From Achromobacter sp. (GTDB lineage: Bacteria; Pseudomonadota; Gammaproteobacteria; Burkholderiales; Burkholderiaceae_B), in assembly GCA_003454835.1 (NCBI GenBank), contig DMTA01000039.1, positions 1 to 13,866 on the forward strand: 13,866 nucleotides of DNA, given 5' to 3'. The translations under genes were made by a program, and so were the position numbers. The stretch's first letter is position 1. Every line of letters starts with the position of its first letter. Shown here in pieces: positions 7,501 to 13,866 of the stretch. The notes under the pieces are model-generated. The model was not told where the DNA came from. It ran no database searches and saw nothing but the letters and a program-made list of their open reading frames with translations.

Positions 7501-7523
7501 GTTGGCCGGTCCAACCGGCCAAC
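7501..7523 (+). terminator. Perfect inverted repeat after the M23 gene, possible terminator
   Basis: GTTGGCCGGT (7501-7510) and ACCGGCCAAC (7514-7523) form a perfect 10-base-pair stem with a three-base CCA loop, 12 bases after the M23 peptidase stop. No T run follows, so intrinsic termination is uncertain. As DNA it could also be a protein-binding palindrome upstream of secA. From 7524 to 7680 no convincing promoter boxes, only the ordinary secA leader, could be recognised. Confidence 0.4.
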
Positions 7524-7680
7524 AGTGCTACCCTGGTCATAGGTCCAGGCTATTACGCTCCAGGTGCGTTAAACTGGTTCGTTTCCCAGCGGACCCCCGC
7601 TCAACCAATAACATCAAGTCACGGGTGACGCTGCCCCAAGCGGTTTCGGGTGTGGTGTGGCTCGTGCGGCCGACATACGC

Positions 7681-10416
<2,736 letters not shown>

Positions 10417-10434
10417 TAAAAGGGGTTAGCCTTC

Positions 10435-11154
10435 ATGTTGCATTCCGTCGGCCGCACTGAATTCGACCACGCCGTCGTCATGGTGCGAGACCGGCTGGAT
10501 GCGCTGGCGCCCCATTACGAACGGCAAGGGTTTCACCTCAGCGACAAGGCTGTGCACAACCTGGGGTCGTGCAACCGCCTGATCGTGCTGGAAGGCACGT
10601 ACGTCGAACTGCTGGGTTGGCCGCCGGGCGCGCCGCCTGCGCGCAAGGAAATTGCCGATTCGCCGTTTGGCCTGGAAGCGCTGGTGTTCCGCACCTATGA
10701 CGCCGAGGCCACCTACACGCGGCTGCGCGACGCCGGTTTCGCCGTCAATCCCGTGCAGGAACTGTCCCGTCCCGCCATGCTGGACGGCCAGGAGGTCCAG
10801 GCCCGTTTCCATACCGTGCGTTTTGCCGAGCAGCCCTTGCCCGGCATCCGCATGTATTTCTGCCGGCATCTGACGCCCGAGTGCGTCTGGTCGCCCGAGC
10901 TGATGGCGCATCCGAATGGCGCCCGCAGTCTGCAACGTATCGACGCGCGCGCGGCGGACGCCCGCGGCGTGGCGGAGCGCCTGGCGCTGGTGGCTGGGGT
11001 GACTGCCGAAGCCGCCAATGGCGGGTGGGACGTGCCGTTGGCGAACCTGCGTATTCACGTCCAGCAGGACGACACGGCGCAGACGCCTGTGTTGTCGACG
11101 CTGACCCTCGAGAATCGCGACGGCGCGCACTACACGCTGGACACCGGTCTGTAG
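10435..11154 (+). CDS. VOC family protein (glyoxalase-like domain)
   Basis: The 239-residue product belongs to the vicinal oxygen chelate superfamily, close to the glyoxalase-like Pfam family PF13468 as far as I can judge by eye. The N-terminal half starts with the strand EFDHAVVMVRD (His12) and includes GTYVELLGW (Glu58); the middle has ARFHTVRF (His126), and the segment RHLTPECVWSPELMAHPNGA (144-163) is typical of this subgroup. The usual metal-binding His and Glu residues therefore have plausible candidates, but substrate and reaction are unknown. The start is well supported: AGGGG (10421-10425) is nine bases before the ATG. It lies 18 bases after the secA stop with no terminator between, so it is probably cotranscribed with secA, and it is followed by a strong terminator. 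No link to secretion is implied. Confidence 0.85.
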   Translation: MLHSVGRTEFDHAVVMVRDRLDALAPHYERQGFHLSDKAVHNLGSCNRLIVLEGTYVELLGWPPGAPPARKEIADSPFGLEALVFRTYDAEATYTRLRDAGFAVNPVQELSRPAMLDGQEVQARFHTVRFAEQPLPGIRMYFCRHLTPECVWSPELMAHPNGARSLQRIDARAADARGVAERLALVAGVTAEAANGGWDVPLANLRIHVQQDDTAQTPVLSTLTLENRDGAHYTLDTGL

Positions 11155-11182
11155 ACCATCGCCGTTTACAAGCCGCTCGACG

Positions 11183-11208
11183 AGCCCGCCATTTCAGGCG
11201 GGCTTTTT
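11183..11208 (+). terminator. Intrinsic terminator after the secA-VOC unit
   Basis: AGCCCGCC (11183-11190) and GGCGGGCT (11197-11204) form a perfect 8-base-pair stem with loop ATTTCA, followed directly by TTTTT (11204-11208). This is a textbook Rho-independent terminator, 28 bases after the VOC gene stop. It separates the conserved secA block from the regulator and catabolic genes downstream. Confidence 0.92.
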
Positions 11209-11326
11209 CATGGCAGAGAGTTTCCCGTCGATGTGAAATTCCGTCCGCCAAAAGGAATCAGTACCGTGCGGCCCCGACGCGATCAGGCGGGCGGGGCCGC
11301 CGCCATCCGCTTCGGGCAAACCCGGG

Positions 11327-11364
11327 TTGCCGTTCAAAGTGTATGCACTTTAGTATGCACTTCA
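11327..11364 (+). promoter_or_regulatory. Putative promoter and operator boxes of the GntR regulator gene
   Basis: GTATGCACTT occurs twice, at 11341-11350 and 11353-11362, with a 12-base period. The first copy lies in a palindrome AAAGTG-TATG-CACTTT (11336-11351). TTGCCG (11327-11332) and TAGTAT (11351-11356), 18 bases apart, match the sigma-70 boxes at four of six positions each, and the repeats overlap the spacer and -10. Short palindromes of this kind are typical operators of GntR/FCD regulators, so this is the likely site of autoregulation. The start codon follows at 11398. Confidence 0.5.
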
Positions 11365-11397
11365 TCCCGACTGGAGATTTGCCACAGGCGATCCGGT

Positions 11398-12195
11398 ATG
11401 ACGCTTCCTCAACCTGCGACCCCATCCGCGACCCCAGCCGCAACCCCGGCTGCAACCCCGGCCCCCCCCCGCGCCGCCCGCACCTCTGCCGGGCAGGCCG
11501 AGCTGTATGGCGCCGTCAAAGCCATGGCAGTGCGTTTTGAATTCAAGCCGGGCGAACGCATCAATGAGGTCGAGCTGGCGCGCCGGCTCAATGTCAGCCG
11601 CACGCCGCTGCGCGAGGTGCTGAACCAGTTGATGGTCGAGGGGTTTCTGACGCGCTCGGTCAACCGCGGCTTCATTGCCCGCCTGCTGGACGCCAAGCAG
11701 ATTCACAGCCTTTACGAATACCGCGCAGTGCTGGAAGCGGGCATCGTGCGCGCGGCCTGCGAGCGCGCCACCGACGAGGAACTTGCCAGCCTGCGCGCCT
11801 TTGTCGAACGTTCGCGCGACGAGCCCGACGACAGCGATGCGGCCCGGTTGCTGGAACTGGACGAAGCCTTTCACCTGGCGTTGGCGCGGTACTCCCGTAA
11901 CGAAGAATTCGTGCGCGCGCTGGAAAGCGTCAATGCGCGCATTCATTTCGTGCGCTGGATCGACATGCAGCAAGGACGCCGCAGCCATACGCAAGGCGAA
12001 CATCTGCGCATTGTCGATGCTTTGCAAAAGCGCGACATCGATGCCTTGCCCGGCCTCATCAGCGCGCATATCGGGCGCCGGCTGGACCAGATCACCGACG
12101 TCATACGCACCGGTTTTTCAACGATTTACATGCGGGACCAGGCCGAACCCGCCACGGTAGTGCCGGCCAACACCACAACAGCAGGGGAAAATTGA
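11398..12195 (+). CDS. GntR family transcriptional regulator, FCD (FadR) subfamily
   Basis: The 265-residue product has an N-terminal winged helix-turn-helix (about 33-95; recognition region NEVELARRLNVSRTPLREVL) and a C-terminal FCD ligand-binding domain (about 100-235). The FCD metal site appears complete: Asp155 and His159 in LDEAFHLAL, His202 in GEHLRIVDA and His224 in SAHIGRRL. Such regulators usually sense a carboxylate and repress neighbouring catabolic genes. The first 25 residues are an unusual low-complexity tail (ATPS, then three ATPA units) encoded by 12-base repeats and a run of nine C. I chose the ATG at 11398; an in-frame GTG at 11233 would run through the putative promoter and operator. 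There is no strong Shine-Dalgarno. The stop overlaps the ATG of the next gene (TGATG), so the regulator and the binding protein are probably one operon. Confidence 0.9.
   Translation: MTLPQPATPSATPAATPAATPAPPRAARTSAGQAELYGAVKAMAVRFEFKPGERINEVELARRLNVSRTPLREVLNQLMVEGFLTRSVNRGFIARLLDAKQIHSLYEYRAVLEAGIVRAACERATDEELASLRAFVERSRDEPDDSDAARLLELDEAFHLALARYSRNEEFVRALESVNARIHFVRWIDMQQGRRSHTQGEHLRIVDALQKRDIDALPGLISAHIGRRLDQITDVIRTGFSTIYMRDQAEPATVVPANTTTAGEN
11416..11470 (+). repeat. Four 12-base tandem repeats ending in a run of nine C
   Basis: Units at 11416-11427, 11428-11439, 11440-11451 and 11452-11463 follow the pattern GCRACCCCRNCY, each coding Ala-Thr-Pro-Ala/Ser in the regulator. The last unit runs into C repeated nine times (11462-11470). 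Change in unit number keeps the frame; change of one C breaks it. Both kinds of tract are prone to slipped-strand replication errors. Confidence 0.9.
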
Positions 12196-13181
12196 TGAAT
12201 AGAACGATCAAGCGGGCGCTGGCGGCGGTATGCACGCTGGCCGCCGCCGGGGGCGCATTTGTTGCCTCGCCGGCAATGGCCGAGGAACGGCCGCTGATAC
12301 TCGTCGTGCCGTATCCGCCGGGCGGCAGCACCGACATTCTGGCGCGCATCCTGCAGCCGCGCCTGTCGCAGCAGATGGGCGGCCGCGCGGTGGTCGTCGA
12401 AAACCGTCCGGGCGCCGCCAGCCAGATCGCCACGGCATTCGTGGCGCGGGCCGAGCCGGACGGCAACACGCTGCTGGTCAGCTTCGACAACCACGGCATC
12501 AATCCGGCCGTGAAGCCCAAGCTGCCTTACGACACGTTCAAGGATTTTGTCGCCATTGGGCAGACAGTGCGCTTTCCGCTGGTGATCGGCGCGAATCCCA
12601 GCGTGCCTGGGGATAACCTGAAAGAGTTCCTGGAGGCGGCCGCCAAGCAGCCGCCCAACAAGTTCAACTACGCGTCCACGGGCGTGGGCTCGCTGAACCA
12701 CCTGGCGCCGGAAGAGCTCAAGCGGCTGTCCAAGGTCGAACTGCTGCACGTGCCGTATGGCGGCGGCGGACCGGCCATTCAGGCCGTCGTTGGCGGGCAG
12801 GCCAACATGACGTGGCTGAGCTTTGCCGCGCTGCGTGGCCAGATCCAGGGCGGCAAGATCAAGCCGCTGGCCGTCGCCGGCGAAAAGCGCCTGCCCGAAC
12901 TGCCGAACGTGCCGACCGTGGCCGAATCGGGCTTCCCGGGCTTCGTGGCCTATTCGTGGAGCGGCATGTTTGCCCCGAAGGGCACGCCGGAAGCCTCCGT
13001 CAAGAAGCTGACGGCCGATTTCCAGGCGGTGCTGGCCGATCCCGAGATCAAGAAGAAGATCACGGAAGCGGGCTTTGAAATCGTTGCGTCTGATGGTCCT
13101 GCGCTGGATGCGTACGTGAAGTCGGAGTACGACCGCTGGAGCGCCTTCATCAAGAGCAGCAATATCAATCTGGACAACTGA
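12195..13181 (+). CDS. Bug/TctC family tripartite tricarboxylate transporter substrate-binding protein
   Basis: The 328-residue product is a periplasmic solute-binding protein of the Bug (TctC, PF03401) family. The signal peptide has a basic start MNRTIKR, a hydrophobic stretch and a likely cleavage after ASPAMA (residue 29). The mature protein has the family's PYPPGGSTDILAR (39-51), VVVENRPGAA (66-75), the ASTGVGS segment, VPYGGGGPAIQAVVGGQ, LPNVPTVAESGFPGF and a C-terminal AYVKSEYDRW. Bug proteins bind small carboxylates or similar ligands; the ligand here cannot be read from the sequence. No TctA/TctB membrane genes lie within the window, which is common for Bug genes. The ATG at 12195 shares its A with the regulator stop and has AGGGGA (12183-12188) six bases upstream. 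The next gene, a ThDP enzyme, suggests that the ligand may be its substrate or a precursor. Confidence 0.93.
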   Translation: MNRTIKRALAAVCTLAAAGGAFVASPAMAEERPLILVVPYPPGGSTDILARILQPRLSQQMGGRAVVVENRPGAASQIATAFVARAEPDGNTLLVSFDNHGINPAVKPKLPYDTFKDFVAIGQTVRFPLVIGANPSVPGDNLKEFLEAAAKQPPNKFNYASTGVGSLNHLAPEELKRLSKVELLHVPYGGGGPAIQAVVGGQANMTWLSFAALRGQIQGGKIKPLAVAGEKRLPELPNVPTVAESGFPGFVAYSWSGMFAPKGTPEASVKKLTADFQAVLADPEIKKKITEAGFEIVASDGPALDAYVKSEYDRWSAFIKSSNINLDN

Positions 13182-13186
13182 ACGGC

Positions 13187-13223
13187 GTCGGGCCGGGGCG
13201 GCTGACTGCCGCCCCGGCCCGGC
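13187..13223 (+). repeat. Long GC-rich hairpin between the bug gene and the ThDP enzyme gene
   Basis: GGGCCGGGGCGGC (13190-13202) and GCCGCCCCGGCCC (13208-13220) are perfect complements around a TGACT loop; C13189-G13221 and, across a wobble, G13187-C13223 extend the stem to about 16 pairs. No T run follows, so full intrinsic termination is unlikely. It starts six bases after the binding-protein stop and lies well before the next ribosome site, a place where such hairpins often protect the upstream message and reduce downstream expression. Confidence 0.7.
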
Positions 13224-13245
13224 TCCCGAATTACGTGGAGATGAC

Positions 13246-13866
13246 ATGGAACACATGAACGGCGCCGAAGCGATGGTGCGGATGCTGCAACACAACGGCG
13301 TCAAACATATTTTCGGTCTGTGCGGCGACACCACCTTGCCGCTTTACGACGCGCTGTATCGTCTGGATCACGGCATGCAGCACATCCTGACGCGCGACGA
13401 GCGCAGCGCGGCCTACATGGCCGACGCCTATGCGCGCGTGACCGGCAAGGTCGGCGTGTGCGAAGGCCCGAGCGGCGGCGGCGCGACTTATCTGCTGCCT
13501 GGCCTGGTCGAAGCCAATGAATCGTCGATTCCCGTGCTGGGCATCACGTCGGACGTGGCCGTCGGCTCGCGCGGCAAGTATCCGCTGACTGAACTGGATC
13601 AGGAGGCGCTCTACCGCCCGCTGACCAAGTGGAACCGTACGATCGACCGCGCGGACCAGATTCCCGGCATGGTGCGCGCGGCCTTCCGCGCCATGACGAC
13701 CGGCAAGCCCGGCTCGGCGCACCTGTGCTTTCCCTATGACGTGATGAAGCAGGAAGTGGATGCGTCCGACGTGTGGGCGCAGCCCGAGCACGGCAGCTTC
13801 CCCGCCATGCGCTTCGCGCCGGATCCCGCCGACGTGGCGCGCGCCGCGCAGCGCCTGGTGGCGGCG
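13246..13866 (+). CDS. Thiamine-diphosphate-dependent enzyme, acetolactate synthase-like (partial)
   Basis: The first 207 codons of a ThDP enzyme run open to the window end. The visible N-terminal pyrimidine-binding domain has VKHIFGLCGDTTLPLYDAL (19-37), the cofactor-activating Glu52 in TRDERSAAYMADAYARVTG, a glycine-rich GPSGGGATY followed by GLVEANESSIPVLGITSD, and KPGSAHLCFPYDV near the end of the domain. These place it in the superfamily of acetolactate synthase, benzoylformate decarboxylase and glyoxylate carboligase, but GLCGD and GPSGGGATY differ from the VFGxPGG and GPG-TN forms of biosynthetic acetolactate synthase. The ATG at 13246 is preceded by GGAG (13237-13240) at five bases; the in-frame ATG at 13255 is possible. 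It shares direction with the GntR-Bug genes, so a catabolic 2-oxo-acid decarboxylase or carboligase is likely. The substrate and the C-terminal cofactor-binding domain cannot be seen. Confidence 0.88.
   Translation, partial: MEHMNGAEAMVRMLQHNGVKHIFGLCGDTTLPLYDALYRLDHGMQHILTRDERSAAYMADAYARVTGKVGVCEGPSGGGATYLLPGLVEANESSIPVLGITSDVAVGSRGKYPLTELDQEALYRPLTKWNRTIDRADQIPGMVRAAFRAMTTGKPGSAHLCFPYDVMKQEVDASDVWAQPEHGSFPAMRFAPDPADVARAAQRLVAA

Noticed and set aside
11341..11362. Direct repeats considered as a CRISPR fragment or an integration site
   Set aside because: Only two 10-base copies with a two-base gap; no spacers, tRNA end or integrase. Operator boxes explain them better.
11233..11397. N-terminal extension of the GntR regulator from GTG 11233
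   Set aside because: It would translate the putative promoter and operator repeats, and there is no ribosome site; the ATG at 11398 already precedes the domain by 32 residues.
10881..11540. A 219-codon plus-strand frame running from within the VOC gene into the regulator gene
   Set aside because: It crosses a strong terminator and the regulator promoter, overlaps two supported genes in another frame and has an Arg-rich translation.
13246..13866. Calling the ThDP enzyme a biosynthetic acetolactate synthase (ilvB/ilvI)
   Set aside because: Key motifs differ (GLCGD, GPSGGGATY) and the neighbours are a GntR regulator and a Bug protein rather than ilvN/ilvC.

Overview
The window is GC-rich DNA from a betaproteobacterium of the family Alcaligenaceae, most likely Achromobacter or a close Bordetella relative. 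The basis is protein sequence and gene order: FtsA of 408, LpxC of 307 and SecA of 911 residues, the order murC-ddlB-ftsQ-ftsA-ftsZ-lpxC-(dciA reversed)-M23 peptidase-secA, and a Bug-type solute-binding protein, a family greatly expanded in these genera. The genus is inference from memory of the families; no search was run.

Positions 1-4595 are the end of the division and cell wall (dcw) cluster, tightly packed on the plus strand: the tail of murC, then ddlB (4-base overlap), ftsQ, ftsA (4-base gap) and ftsZ. A 184-base AT-richer leader separates ftsA from ftsZ. MurC and Ddl make peptidoglycan precursors; FtsQ, FtsA and FtsZ build the division ring. After ftsZ come two adjacent hairpins, then lpxC (first committed step of lipid A synthesis) with a structured leader, ended by a terminator.

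Positions 5978-7489 hold a divergent pair only 30 bases apart: a DciA-like DUF721 protein (minus strand) and a membrane-anchored M23 peptidase (plus strand). secA follows at 7681-10416, then a VOC/glyoxalase-like gene 18 bases downstream that probably shares its transcript. A textbook intrinsic terminator at 11183-11208 closes this conserved block.

From 11209 the content changes to a catabolic-looking accessory module: a GntR/FCD regulator whose N-terminus is encoded by four 12-base repeats ending in a run of nine C, a Bug (TctC) periplasmic binding protein whose ATG overlaps the regulator stop, a long GC-rich hairpin, and the first 207 codons of a thiamine-diphosphate enzyme of the acetolactate synthase/benzoylformate decarboxylase superfamily, cut by the window end. 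Paired GTATGCACTT boxes overlap a plausible promoter of the regulator and are the natural candidate operator.

Most of the window is ordinary conserved core. The parts most worth a second look are the C9 tract in the regulator (possible slippage switch), the unassigned Bug plus ThDP-enzyme module, and several untested RNA structures around ftsZ, lpxC, secA and the bug gene. No tRNA, rRNA, insertion sequence or CRISPR array was seen. No gene-free stretch exceeds 300 bases; the longest are 11155-11397 (terminator and regulator promoter), 5761-5977 (lpxC terminator, then nothing recognised), 4596-4836 (hairpins and lpxC leader), 7490-7680 (one inverted repeat) and 3227-3410 (ftsZ leader).
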